From contig NZ_CP073355.1 in assembly GCF_023525255.1 (NCBI RefSeq), positions 868,001 to 932,000 on the forward strand: a stretch of 64,000 nucleotides of DNA. The letters are read 5' to 3'. The stretch is from Thermospira aquatica. Lineage in GTDB: Bacteria > Spirochaetota > Brevinematia > Brevinematales > Thermospiraceae. Within the stretch, counting starts at the first letter, position 1. Each line of letters begins with the position of its first letter. Below, piece after piece: positions 52,147-61,661 of the stretch. A program made the position numbers and the translations under genes. The notes under the pieces are model-generated. The model was not told where the DNA came from and ran no database searches. It saw only the letters and a program-made list of their open reading frames with translations.

Positions 52147-53491
52147 AATCTTAATTGTCGATGATGAACCCAATATCAGGGAAACCATTGGCGATATCCT
52201 TAAAGATACCGGATATGAGGTAGTGCTGGCAAAAGATGGAGAAGAAGCCTGCAAAGTAGTAGGAAAGGAGGATTTTGATACCATCATCCTGGATGTTATG
52301 CTTCCTGGGAAAGGTGGTCTTGAGGTCCTGGAGTATATCCACCAGGAGTTTCCCATTATTCCTGTTATCATTATCTCGGGACATGGCAATATCAAAATGG
52401 CAGTTGAGGCTATGCGAAAAGGGGCTTACGATTTTATGGAGAAACCCCCCTCTATAGAACGTATTCTTGCCACGGTACGCAATGCCATCAACTACAAAAA
52501 TCTTCTTCTTGAAAACATGAGCCTCAAATCAGCAGCCAATGTAGCCCCAACATTCGTCGGAAAATCACCGGTAATCTCTCAGATCCTCTCTTCTCTCCCC
52601 CAAATAGCCCAAAGTGATGCCAGTGTGCTTATTACAGGTGAAAATGGTACCGGTAAAGAGGTAATAGCCAGGTTAATTCATTTTCATTCACGAAGACGCT
52701 ATCTTCCGTTTGTTGGTGTAAATTGTGCCGCGATACCAGAGACCCTCATAGAAAGTGAACTCTTTGGCTATGAGAAAGGGGCTTTCACGGGAGCAAACAA
52801 ACAAAAAAAGGGAAAGTTCGAGCAAGCCCATCGGGGAACCCTTTTTCTCGATGAGGTTGGGGATCTCAGCCTCCCCGCCCAGGCCAAGGTTTTACGTGTT
52901 TTGCAAGAAAACGAGTTTGAACGTGTGGGGGGCAACGAACTTGTTAAGGTTGATGTCCGTATCATCGCGGCCACCAATCAAAACCTCCAGGAAAAGATAC
53001 AAAAAGGAGAATTCCGTGAAGATCTCTATTACCGACTCAACGTTCTCCCTCTTCACCTCCCCCCACTTCGAGAACGGCGCGAAGATATTCCCGAACTGGT
53101 AGAATTTTTCCTTGAAGAGGAACGGGAACGCACAAAAAGAAATCTTAGTATCACCAAGGATGCCCTCAACTTTCTTGCCAGTCAACCCTGGAAAGGAAAC
53201 GTCAGAGAACTCAAAAATTTTATCCAACGCCTTGCCATCCTCTGTCCTGACGAAACGATTACCCTCAAACAGGTTCAACAACAGCTTTTCCCGACAACCC
53301 AAAACCTTCTCCAGGAAGAAATGAAAACCCTCTCTCTCAAGGAAGCCAAAAGAGAGTTTGAACGCCAGCTCATCCTGGATAGACTGGCGCAATTTCACAT
53401 GAATATTGCCAAAACCGCTGAATCACTGGATATTGAACGAACTTACCTGTATCGAAAAATGAAAGAGCTTGACATTATGGAGGAAGAATGA
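52136..53491 (+). CDS. NtrC-like sigma-54 response regulator
   Basis: The 451-residue protein combines a receiver (RRILIVDDEPNIRETIGDIL; Asp in IILDVMLPGKGGLEVL), an AAA+ domain and a Fis-type helix-turn-helix (IAKTAESLDIERTYLYRKM). The AAA+ domain has Walker A GENGTGKEVIARL, the sigma-54 contact [19 protein letters not shown] and Walker B GTLFLDEVGDL. ATG 52136 overlaps the kinase gene, so they form a two-component pair that activates sigma-54 promoters. Confidence 0.95.
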   Translation: MKRRILIVDDEPNIRETIGDILKDTGYEVVLAKDGEEACKVVGKEDFDTIILDVMLPGKGGLEVLEYIHQEFPIIPVIIISGHGNIKMAVEAMRKGAYDFMEKPPSIERILATVRNAINYKNLLLENMSLKSAANVAPTFVGKSPVISQILSSLPQIAQSDASVLITGENGTGKEVIARLIHFHSRRRYLPFVGVNCAAIPETLIESELFGYEKGAFTGANKQKKGKFEQAHRGTLFLDEVGDLSLPAQAKVLRVLQENEFERVGGNELVKVDVRIIAATNQNLQEKIQKGEFREDLYYRLNVLPLHLPPLRERREDIPELVEFFLEEERERTKRNLSITKDALNFLASQPWKGNVRELKNFIQRLAILCPDETITLKQVQQQLFPTTQNLLQEEMKTLSLKEAKREFERQLILDRLAQFHMNIAKTAESLDIERTYLYRKMKELDIMEEE

Positions 53492-54075
53492 AAAAACTTC
53501 TCCTTCATACCTGTTGTGCGCCATGCATGCTTCCTGCCCTTGAGGTTTTGTTAGGAAACACCTCCTGGGAGCGTGTTCTTGAAGAGCCTCCAGAGTATGA
53601 GATCACTGTGTGGCCTTACAATCCCAATATTACCGACGATGAAGAGTACCAGAGGCGAAAAAACGCTATTGTCAACGTTTTGAAAGAAGCTTATCCCACA
53701 ATCTCCCTTCTTGAAGACCATAGTGAACAAGATCGAAACCACTGGTTTCAGTACGCATCCCTTCTCAAAGACGAACCCGAAAGAGGCAAACGTTGTACCT
53801 TTTGCTATGGGTACCGTCTGTATCGGACCTTTCGTAAGGCGCAAGAATTGGGCTTTGATGCCGTGGCCACAACACTGACCCTCAGTCCCCTCAAAAACAC
53901 CCCTGTCATCAATCAGATAGGTCGTATCCTTGAAAAACGCACAAAAATTCACTACCTTGTTTCAGATTTCAAGAAAAACAACGGAATGAAACGATCAAAA
54001 GAACTCTGTGAGAAGTATAGCGTCTATCGTCAAAATTTCTGCGGGTGTGTGTTTTCTCTCCGCTCAAGGGCATAG
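53488..54075 (+). CDS. queH: Epoxyqueuosine reductase QueH
   Basis: The 195-residue protein is a DUF208/QueH member, which completes queuosine in tRNA. It has LLLHTCCAPCMLPALEVL (Cys9, Cys10, Cys13) and VWPYNPNITDDEEYQRRKNA. It also has GKRCTFCYGYRLYRTFRKAQ, TTLTLSPLKNTPVINQIG and a C-terminal RQNFCGCVFSLRSR, giving the cysteines for the iron-sulfur cluster. It overlaps the sigma-54 regulator stop by 4 bases and the convergent rsmE by 46 bases. Confidence 0.94.
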   Translation: MKKLLLHTCCAPCMLPALEVLLGNTSWERVLEEPPEYEITVWPYNPNITDDEEYQRRKNAIVNVLKEAYPTISLLEDHSEQDRNHWFQYASLLKDEPERGKRCTFCYGYRLYRTFRKAQELGFDAVATTLTLSPLKNTPVINQIGRILEKRTKIHYLVSDFKKNNGMKRSKELCEKYSVYRQNFCGCVFSLRSRA

Positions 54076-54782
54076 TAGATATTGGCTACTGTAGAAACAA
54101 CGGCCGTACTGGTTGTGAGAATCCGTTTTCCCAGAGACACTGTTTGAAATCCCCAACTTTTTGCCTCTTCTACCTCCCTGAGAGAGAATCCCCCCTCCGG
54201 TCCAACAAGAAGATCAACAACAGCATAATCCTCTGCACGGTCAAGAACATGAAAAAGCATGACATCCTCTTCGTTTTCCCAGGGCATAATCCGAAGGCTT
54301 CTCGGCCCAAGAAAAGAAGGAATATCTTTCCAGCCAATGACAGGTTCCACATGCATAAGAGAGAGCCTTCCTGTTTTTTTGGTGGTTTCTTCTACCAGCT
54401 TCAACCAACGGGGTTTGATGGTACGATACATCTCTCTGGGATAAATAGTTCTCTCCGTTAAAAGCGGAAAAATCTCCATCACCCCAAGTTCACAAGCACG
54501 GGTAAGGATATCTTCCCAGGCAGGATTTTTTGGCAAAGCCTGAAAAAGGCGAAGCGTAATGCTCCTTTCAGAAGCCCTCTCTTCACGAAGGATATGGCAA
54601 ATCACCTCATCCTGGCGAATCTCGTCTATGTGAAGCAACAGTTTTCGGTTTTGTCCATCAGTAGCCTCAAAAACCTCTCCCACGTTTTTTCGTAACACAT
54701 GCACAAGGTGATGCGCATCACTTCCTCTGATATGGGCTTGATTTTCGTGAATATCTGAGACAGGAACGAAAAAACGCCGCAT
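54030..54782 (-). CDS. rsmE: 16S rRNA m3U1498 methyltransferase RsmE
   Basis: The 250-residue SPOUT-fold methyltransferase has an N-terminal PUA-like part (IRGSDAHHLVHVLRKNVGEV), PKNPAWEDILTRACELGVME and the SAM-binding end LLVGPEGGFSLREVEEAKSW followed by VSLGKRILTTSTAVVSTVAN. The usual ILRTETA reads ILTTSTA here. It lies 2 bases after hisIE. Confidence 0.93.
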   Translation of the reverse strand: MRRFFVPVSDIHENQAHIRGSDAHHLVHVLRKNVGEVFEATDGQNRKLLLHIDEIRQDEVICHILREERASERSITLRLFQALPKNPAWEDILTRACELGVMEIFPLLTERTIYPREMYRTIKPRWLKLVEETTKKTGRLSLMHVEPVIGWKDIPSFLGPRSLRIMPWENEEDVMLFHVLDRAEDYAVVDLLVGPEGGFSLREVEEAKSWGFQTVSLGKRILTTSTAVVSTVANIYYALERRENTHPQKF

Positions 54783-54784
54783 CC

Positions 54785-55411
54785 CTACTTGCGTCTCTCC
54801 ATAAGTTTATCATAAATAATATCCGGAGAGAGATCAAGATACCCCAGCGTTAACCAGAGATGAAAGATCAGATCCGCCATTTCCCATGCAATTTCTTCAG
54901 GGTCGCCATTTTTTACAGCAATAATGGTTTCTCCTGCCTCTTCCCCGATTTTTTTGAGAATACGATCCAGTCCTTCCCGCATTTTCTTGGCCACATAGGA
55001 ATTCTCTGGCATGGTTTTCTTGCGATCCATAATAACCTGATAGATCTCAGAGAGAATAGCCGCCTTGTTTGTCTCAGAGATTTCACCCTCTTTCATACTG
55101 GTAAAAAAACAGGAGTATTTACCCGTATGGCATGCCACCCCTTTCTGTTCTACTTTGATGAGAAGAGCATCTCCATCACAGTCTACCAGAATATCCACGA
55201 TCTTCTGGATATTGCCAGAGGTCTCTCCCTTATGCCAGAGAGACTGCCTGGAGCGACTGTAAAACCAGGTTTCACCCGTTTCCAGCGATTTTTTCAAAGA
55301 CTCTTCGTTCATATAAGCCAGGGTAAGCACCTTCCCTGAAACAATATCCTGAACAATAGCTGGAATCAGCCCCTTTTCATCAAAATGAAGGCTTTTGATA
55401 TCAATCTCCAT
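54785..55411 (-). CDS. hisIE: Bifunctional PR-AMP cyclohydrolase/PR-ATP diphosphatase
   Basis: Steps 2 and 3 of histidine synthesis in one 208-residue chain. The HisI part (1-110) has [20 protein letters not shown] and [18 protein letters not shown]. Its [20 protein letters not shown] region holds the zinc/magnesium ligands. The HisE part (about 120-208) has [32 protein letters not shown] and [17 protein letters not shown] 55411 follows AAGGAG, so the longer in-frame start at 55444 is not used. Confidence 0.95.
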   Translation of the reverse strand: MEIDIKSLHFDEKGLIPAIVQDIVSGKVLTLAYMNEESLKKSLETGETWFYSRSRQSLWHKGETSGNIQKIVDILVDCDGDALLIKVEQKGVACHTGKYSCFFTSMKEGEISETNKAAILSEIYQVIMDRKKTMPENSYVAKKMREGLDRILKKIGEEAGETIIAVKNGDPEEIAWEMADLIFHLWLTLGYLDLSPDIIYDKLMERRK

Positions 55412-55415
55412 ATAT

Positions 55416-56795
55416 CTACTCCTTTTCATCCCCATCAATGTCATTTTGGTCTATGGCAACTCCATAACTTTCAAGTTTACGCAGAAGTGTCTTACGACCA
55501 ATCCCTAAGATACGCGCAGTCCGGGATTTGTTGCCGCCGGTAGCATCAAGGGTAGCAAATATGAGACGCTTCTCTGCCTCCTCCATGGTAATGCCGATAG
55601 GGAGGACAAGTTCTCGCTGCGTCCGCTGTTGCACAATGGACTCGGGAAGATCGGTTTCATCTATAACAGGTTTTTTTGCAAAGATAACAAGCTTTTCAAT
55701 GGTATGCTGAAGTTCCCGAATATTCCCCGGCCAGGGATAACTCTCCAGAAGCCTCAGAGCCTTTGGATGGATCCCCTCTATGGAACGCCGGTGCTTCTCG
55801 CTATACATCTTGAGAAAATAATCCACCAGGAGAGGAATATCCTCCCTGCGCTCCCTTAAAGGCGGCAATTCAATATGAACCACATTGAGACGATAGTAGA
55901 GATCTTCACGAAACGCACCCTTTTCTACCAGTGCCTTAAGATTTTTGTTTGTAGCTGCAATAATACGCACATTGACATGGATGGTTTCTTCTCCACCGAT
56001 ACGTTCAAAGCTTTGTTCTTGAAGAACACGCAAGAGTTTCACCTGAACCAGAGAAGAAATCTCCCCTATTTCATCAAGAAAAAGTGTTCCACCATCAGCA
56101 AGCTCAAAACGACCTTTCCTCCGGGAGGTAGCCCCGGTAAACGCGCCCTTCTCATATCCAAAAAGCTCACTCTCAAGCAAAGTTTCCGGAAGAGCCGCAC
56201 AGTGTACTTTGATAAGAGGCCCGTGTTTTCGAAGACTATTCACATGAATAGCGTTAGCTATAATCTCCTTTCCTGTTCCAGATTCTCCTGTAAGGAGTAT
56301 GGTGGCATCAGTAGGAGCCACCTGTCGTACCTGATTCAAAACAGCCTGAAAGGCCGGAGAAGCCCCGATAATATTCTCAAACTGGTAGCGATCATTCACA
56401 AGGCTTTCAAGGGTTTCCTGCCTCTGTTGACGACGCTTTTCTTCAAGAGCCCGTCCAAGGACAAGGACCAGCTTATCAAGATCCGGAGGCTTTACCATGA
56501 AATCATAAGCCCCAAGTCGCATCGTTTCGATAGCCTCATCCAGCCCACCATGTCCCGTGAGAACAATCACCGGCGTAGTTTTCAAGGGCATTTGCCTCAG
56601 AAAATCCATCCCGGAAAGCTTTGGCATCTTGAGATCCAGAATAACCGCATCGGGACTGAAAGCTTTCAATTTTTCAAGCCCTTCTTCGCCATTTTCAGCG
56701 GTGATAACTGTATACCCTTCCATTTTGAGAGCCTGGCGCAGTGCTTCACGAATATTTTTCTCGTCATCGATGACAAGAATAACAGGCTCGGCCAT
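55416..56795 (-). CDS. NtrC-like sigma-54 response regulator (second)
   Basis: The 459-residue protein has a receiver ([20 protein letters not shown]; Asp in [17 protein letters not shown]), an AAA+ domain (Walker [44 protein letters not shown]) and a Fis helix-turn-helix ([20 protein letters not shown]). No kinase is adjacent. The stop lies 4 bases before the hisIE start. IS copy D lies 100 bases upstream of its start. Confidence 0.94.
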   Translation of the reverse strand: MAEPVILVIDDEKNIREALRQALKMEGYTVITAENGEEGLEKLKAFSPDAVILDLKMPKLSGMDFLRQMPLKTTPVIVLTGHGGLDEAIETMRLGAYDFMVKPPDLDKLVLVLGRALEEKRRQQRQETLESLVNDRYQFENIIGASPAFQAVLNQVRQVAPTDATILLTGESGTGKEIIANAIHVNSLRKHGPLIKVHCAALPETLLESELFGYEKGAFTGATSRRKGRFELADGGTLFLDEIGEISSLVQVKLLRVLQEQSFERIGGEETIHVNVRIIAATNKNLKALVEKGAFREDLYYRLNVVHIELPPLRERREDIPLLVDYFLKMYSEKHRRSIEGIHPKALRLLESYPWPGNIRELQHTIEKLVIFAKKPVIDETDLPESIVQQRTQRELVLPIGITMEEAEKRLIFATLDATGGNKSRTARILGIGRKTLLRKLESYGVAIDQNDIDGDEKE

Positions 56796-56955
56796 CCAGA
56801 TGCTCCTTTGGGGATTTTTGACATAGTATAGAGCAAAAAGACAAAAGTTTCAACTTTCTTTGCGTCGGTTTTGCTCTTCCAGAATGAGGCAGAATCCCGT
56901 TGCGTCAAATAAAAAAGCACGTGAAATTCGAATCATTGCCTCATAAAAAAAGTAC

Positions 56956-58191
56956 TCAAAAATTCCATACAGTTTCCTCCAAATTTTTGTTTTTTACATT
57001 CTTTTTCTTTTGAAGGCTGAAAAGTTTTCTCTGGCAAGCTGTAATTTTTTGTCTTAGGTGAAACAAATCGAGAGCCTTATAAAGCCTTGTTAGGCGTTCC
57101 TTTTGTGCCTCACTTACATAAGAGCTTTCTAAAAGCCGCTGGTAGGGAGTTTTAATATCATCATGCTTTTGCACCTTGCTTCCGATTCTCTTTTCTCTGT
57201 CATTTCATAACCGTTGAAAAAGTTGGCATAAAGCCTGAGATACGCATAGAGTCGGTTCAAGTAGTAGACTTCTTCCTCGGTATCGTAGCGGAAGTATCCA
57301 ACATTCTGGCGGACTATGGAATAGTTTTTCTGCTCAACGTAGCAGTTATCATTGGAAGGAGCAGCTTCTTCCTCTTGGAAATTTTATCTGGTGCTTCTCA
57401 CACCAATCGCAGAGGATGATTAATAAATTCAGCGCGGTATCAGAATCAATTCCCCGTAAATCAAAAGGAAGTCTTCCTTTGACTTTTTCTATGGCTTCTC
57501 TTACCCATTTTGAAGCTTTGTTTTGATTGCCACAAGTTCTGTCCAACCATCAAAACATCCACCATATTTAATGTTTTAGCAAAATCTCCCGCTATTTCCT
57601 CCCTCATGGGCAACCAGATCAATCTCCATGAACCCAGGGCAATTTTCATCCCACTCTGCCCACGTGCGTATAGCTATTTGTTGCTTTAATAGCGTTCCAG
57701 GTTTTGTGCCTTTTCGTCCTTTTATCTCAAGCTTTTTACGCTCATGTTTCAAAAGTCGGTCAATACTTGAAGCACTTATATGGCGCAAGTTTTCTATAGC
57801 CTGTGGAGAACCGTGGAGATGTCCGTTTGCTAAGAGATTATCTAAAACTTCATTTAAAATTGGCTTTAAACGTTTGCCACACATGTAGTTTTCAATTTCC
57901 CAGACCTTTTTTAGAAGTTTTAGTTCCTCTTCGCCGAATTTTTTCTTTCTGCCAGGTCTTTTGCCCTTCTTGGCTATGTCGGCTTTAAGGTAATTTTTCT
58001 TGCCTACATAGATGGTTTTTCCGTGCTGCCTCAAGAGTCTGGCGGCATAGTTTCGGTTTTTTAAACCTGTTATCCTCACAAAATAATCCAGTATCTCCAT
58101 TTTTTCCTTTTTGCTGGCTTTTTGATACTCTGCTTCGACAAGCTCAGCATATCATTTCGCCGTTTCCCTGTAAATAGGTCTCCTTTCAAAC
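56956..58191 (-). pseudogene. DDE transposase, copy D, disrupted
   Basis: Fragments in several frames: 58100-57576 (MEILDYFVRITG... to the first catalytic Asp), then short pieces at 57649-57461 and 57546-57349, then 57174-56956 for the C-terminus. The same TGA-bearing 24-bp insertion as in copy B lies at about 58131-58154. Not functional. Confidence 0.85.
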
Positions 58192-58208
58192 ATCGCTACC
58201 CCAATTCC

Positions 58209-58322
58209 GGTTGGCGAGCTTGTCAAGCCACGGTTGGCGAGCTTGTCGAGCCACGGTTGGCGAGCTTGTCGAGCCACGGTTGGCGAGCTTGTCGAGCCAC
58301 GGTTGGCGAGCTTGTCGAGCCA
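58209..58322. repeat. Five 23-bp tandem units inside IS copy D
   Basis: Units start at 58209, 58232, 58255, 58278 and 58301 and contain GGCGAGCTTGTCGAGCC. The first has A for G at one position. They lie between the left terminus of the IS and the transposase start, where copy A has its ribosome-binding hairpin. Confidence 0.93.
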
Positions 58323-58418
58323 TGAACTGGATTATTTTATACACAGATTTGGAGTACTTTTTTATTTTGCAATAGCGTTCCCTTTTCGAGTACTTTTATT
58401 ATGAAGCAATTCGTTTGA

Positions 58419-58447
58419 TTGACAGAAACACTATTTCTTGTTACAAT
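58419..58447 (+). promoter_or_regulatory. valS promoter
   Basis: TTGACA-N17-TACAAT, about 32 bases before the start codon. The -35 begins 5 bp after the end of IS copy D. Confidence 0.85.
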
Positions 58448-58479
58448 TTAAGAGAGAAAAATCGTAGAAGGGAGAAAGC

Positions 58480-61119
58480 ATGGATTACCAAGCACTGGAA
58501 GGCAACTATACCCCGGGACAATTTGAGGAGGAGATCTACCAATACTGGCTGAAAGAGGGTTTCTTTGAAAGTCGTATTAATCCCAAAAAGAAGCCCTACA
58601 CCATTGTCATGCCACCGCCCAATGTGACGGGTATTCTGACGATGGGGCATATCCTCAACAATACCATCCAGGATGTTCTTATTCGCTACTATCGGATGAA
58701 TGGATACGAGGCTTGCTGGATTCCTGGCACAGATCATGCTTCTATCGCGACGGAAGCCAAAGTAACCAAGTACCTTGCTGAGAAAGGCATTAATAAATGG
58801 GAGATTGGCCGGGAGAAGTTTCTTGAATACGCCTGGGAATGGAAAAACAAATATGGTGGTATCATCATCGATCAGCTAAAAAAGCTTGGGACGAGCTGTG
58901 ATTGGAAAAGAGAACGTTTCACGATGGATGATGGGTATTATAAAGCGGTTATCCATGCTTTTGTCAAACTGTATAAAAAGGGCTATATCTACCGTGGCTA
59001 TCGTCTGGTGAACTGGTGTCCTGTTTCAAAGTCAGCCATTTCTGATGAGGAGGTTTACTACGAAGAGGTGGAGGGACACCTGTGGCATTTCCGTTATCCT
59101 ATCAAAGGGACAGATAGTTACGTTGTTGTGGCAACAACCCGTCCCGAAACCATGCTGGGAGATACTGCGGTTGCGGTGAATCCCAACGACAAACGCTACC
59201 GGCATCTTATCGGCAAAACAGTCGTTCTTCCGCTTGCTGAACGGGAGATCCCTATCATTGCTGACGACTATGTCGATCCGGAATTCGGAACAGGTGTGGT
59301 TAAGATCACCCCTGCTCATGATCCAAACGACTATGAGATCGCTTTGCGACACGATCTTCCTATTGTCAATATTATGAATCCTGATGCTACCCTCAACGAT
59401 CTTGTTCCAGAGGACTTTCGTGGTCTTGATCGGTATGAGGCTCGTGAGGCTGTTGTTGAGGCGATGAAAGAGCGTAAACTCCTTGAAAAAATAGAAAAAT
59501 ACACTCACAAAGTTGGTTACTCCGAGCGTGGTCACGTTCCTATAGAGTACTATCTTTCCGAACAGTGGTATATGAAGATGAGCGAGCTCGTGAAACCAGC
59601 CATAGAGGTTGTGAAAAAAGGGGAGATTACCTTTTATCCTGAACGATGGACAAAGGTGTACTTCCACTGGCTTGAGAACATCAAAGACTGGTGTATTTCA
59701 CGCCAGTTATGGTGGGGGCATCGGATCCCTGTCTATTACTGTGACGCATGTGGATTTATGGACGCCTTTGAAGAAGATCCCGGGAAATGCCCCAAGTGTG
59801 GGATGAAGCTTCGCCAGGATCCTGATGTGCTTGATACGTGGGCATCGTCGTGGATATGGCCATTTGCGGTTCATGATTGGCCCAATCCTGATCCCAATCT
59901 TGATTATTATTATCCGACAGATACCCTTGTGACAGGGCCTGATATTATCTTTTTCTGGGTTGCCCGTATGATTATTGCAGGGATGGAATTTTTGGGTAAA
60001 ATTCCTTTCAAAAGGGTGTACTTTACGGGTATTGTCCGTGATGATCTGGGACGCAAGATGAGCAAGTCCCTTGGAAACTCACCAGATCCTCTTGATGTGA
60101 TTCGGGATTACGGTGCTGATGCCCTCCGGTATACGATGACCCGTCTCGCCCCTCTGGGGAATGATATCCTCTACAGCAACGAAAAGTGTGAACTGGGCCG
60201 TAACTTTGCCAATAAGATCTGGAATGCTTCCAAGTTTATCCTTTCACATCTGACAGGCAAGCCTCTTCCATCCCTGGAAAACATACCACTTGACATTTTT
60301 GACAAATGGATTCTTACCCGTTATCAGGAAACCATTAAGGCAGTGCGTCAGAGTATTGAAGATTTTCATTTCAATGAAGCAACTGTCCAGCTGTATGATT
60401 TCATCTGGGATGATTTCTGCTCGTGGTATATTGAGGTTTCCAAGGTAACTCTTACCCATGGAGATGAAGATTCTAAACAGGCCAAAAGACGTATCCTTCT
60501 CCATGTACTGGAAGGGAGTCTCAAGCTTCTTCATCCTTTTATGCCGTTTGTTACCGAGCGCATTTATCTCACCCTTCCGAGATATGAGAAGACGATTGTC
60601 TATGCACCCTATCCGGTTTTTGATGGAAAGTACCTTTTTGAGGATGAGAAGGCACAAGCCAGGCTTATCCAGGAAGTTATCTATGTTATTCGTAATGTCC
60701 GGGGAGAAAACAAAATTGCTCCGGGTGAGACCGTCAAAGCCTTTTGTATTGTGGAAAACAAAGCAGACAAAGCCCTGCTAGAGAGGTATACCTCTTTTGT
60801 TGAAAAACTTGCCAAGAGCACTCTCGAATTCATCGAGCGTCGGGAACCAAAACCCATGGAGGGGGTTGGTCATGGGAAGGGATTTGACATTTATATCTCC
60901 CTGGAAGGGAGTATTGACAAAGACAAAGAGCTCGCCAGATTTGAGGAAGAGCTTACGCGCCTCCAGAACCAGAAAAAAGCCACTGAAGCAAAACTTGCCA
61001 ATCCAAACTTTACCAACAAGGCTCCTGAGGCTATTGTTCAGAAAGAAAAAGACAAGCTTAACTATTACTCCCAGGAAATAGAAAAGATTAGCAAGATTAT
61101 CGAAAGTCTCAAGGGTTAA
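58480..61119 (+). CDS. valS: Valyl-tRNA synthetase
   Basis: The 879-residue class I synthetase has PPPNVTGILTMGHILNNTIQ (HIGH region), ACWIPGTDHASIATEAKV, an editing domain (VVATTRPETMLGDTAVAVNP), the zinc-like CDACGFMDAFEEDPGKCPKC, and the KMSKS motif in DDLGRKMSKSLGNSPDP. An anticodon domain and a C-terminal coiled coil (FEEELTRLQNQKKATEAKLA) follow. The first His of the HIGH motif is Thr54 (TMGH for HMGH), which is unusual. RBS GAAGGGAG precedes the ATG. Confidence 0.96.
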   Translation: MDYQALEGNYTPGQFEEEIYQYWLKEGFFESRINPKKKPYTIVMPPPNVTGILTMGHILNNTIQDVLIRYYRMNGYEACWIPGTDHASIATEAKVTKYLAEKGINKWEIGREKFLEYAWEWKNKYGGIIIDQLKKLGTSCDWKRERFTMDDGYYKAVIHAFVKLYKKGYIYRGYRLVNWCPVSKSAISDEEVYYEEVEGHLWHFRYPIKGTDSYVVVATTRPETMLGDTAVAVNPNDKRYRHLIGKTVVLPLAEREIPIIADDYVDPEFGTGVVKITPAHDPNDYEIALRHDLPIVNIMNPDATLNDLVPEDFRGLDRYEAREAVVEAMKERKLLEKIEKYTHKVGYSERGHVPIEYYLSEQWYMKMSELVKPAIEVVKKGEITFYPERWTKVYFHWLENIKDWCISRQLWWGHRIPVYYCDACGFMDAFEEDPGKCPKCGMKLRQDPDVLDTWASSWIWPFAVHDWPNPDPNLDYYYPTDTLVTGPDIIFFWVARMIIAGMEFLGKIPFKRVYFTGIVRDDLGRKMSKSLGNSPDPLDVIRDYGADALRYTMTRLAPLGNDILYSNEKCELGRNFANKIWNASKFILSHLTGKPLPSLENIPLDIFDKWILTRYQETIKAVRQSIEDFHFNEATVQLYDFIWDDFCSWYIEVSKVTLTHGDEDSKQAKRRILLHVLEGSLKLLHPFMPFVTERIYLTLPRYEKTIVYAPYPVFDGKYLFEDEKAQARLIQEVIYVIRNVRGENKIAPGETVKAFCIVENKADKALLERYTSFVEKLAKSTLEFIERREPKPMEGVGHGKGFDIYISLEGSIDKDKELARFEEELTRLQNQKKATEAKLANPNFTNKAPEAIVQKEKDKLNYYSQEIEKISKIIESLKG

Positions 61120-61130
61120 AGGAGAGAAGA

Positions 61131-61661
61131 ATGATTATTACCGCTTCAGAGATTCTCAAGGCTATCAAACGCAGAGACATCATCATAGATCCCTTTGATG
61201 AAAGGTTACTCAATCCCAATTCTTATAATCTGAGGCTTCACAATGAGCTTTATCTTCTCCAGGAAGGTTGCCTTGATATGAAAAAGGCCTGTGGGTATGA
61301 GGAACTTACCATCCCTCCTGAAGGTCTGGTACTTGAGCCTAATCGTCTCTACCTTGGTCGGACGGTTGAACACACCACATCAAAAAAATATGTCCCCCTT
61401 ATTGAAGGGAGATCGAGTATTGGAAGACTCGGGATATTTATTCATGCAACGGCCGGTTTTGGTGATGTCGGATTTTCAGGCTACTGGACACTTGAAATCT
61501 CTGTTATCCAGCCCATACGTATTTACCCGTTTGTTGAGATTGCACAGATCTACTTTCACACAGTCAAAGGGAAAATCAAGCCGTACAAAGGAAAATACCA
61601 GAATAATCGGGGGATCCAGATTAGCGGTATCTACAAGGAGTTTGAAGAAAAAACATGTTAG
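61131..61661 (+). CDS. dcd: dCTP deaminase
   Basis: The 176-residue trimeric dUTPase-fold enzyme converts dCTP to dUTP. It has LLNPNSYNLRLHNELYLL, IEGRSSIGRLGIFIHATAGF, then GDVGFSGYWTLEISVIQPIR, containing the substrate-binding Ser-Ser and the catalytic Glu of the family. RBS AGGAGAGAAG lies upstream. It overlaps the HD-GYP start by 7 bases. Confidence 0.93.
   Translation: MIITASEILKAIKRRDIIIDPFDERLLNPNSYNLRLHNELYLLQEGCLDMKKACGYEELTIPPEGLVLEPNRLYLGRTVEHTTSKKYVPLIEGRSSIGRLGIFIHATAGFGDVGFSGYWTLEISVIQPIRIYPFVEIAQIYFHTVKGKIKPYKGKYQNNRGIQISGIYKEFEEKTC

Larger units (their letters stand above)
56896..58413 (-). mobile_element. DDE insertion sequence, copy D (decayed)
   Basis: Same termini as the other copies. 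Like copy B it contains the 24-bp insertion and the 23-bp tandem units, here five of them, so B and D share a recent ancestor. In transposase orientation its left flank is TCAAA and its right flank ATTCT, which do not match each other. TCAAA matches the right flank of copy B. Confidence 0.88.

Noticed and set aside
58209-58322. Short CRISPR or VNTR locus on its own
   Set aside because: The 23-bp units are immediately adjacent with no spacers and lie inside an IS copy; the same unit is in copy B.
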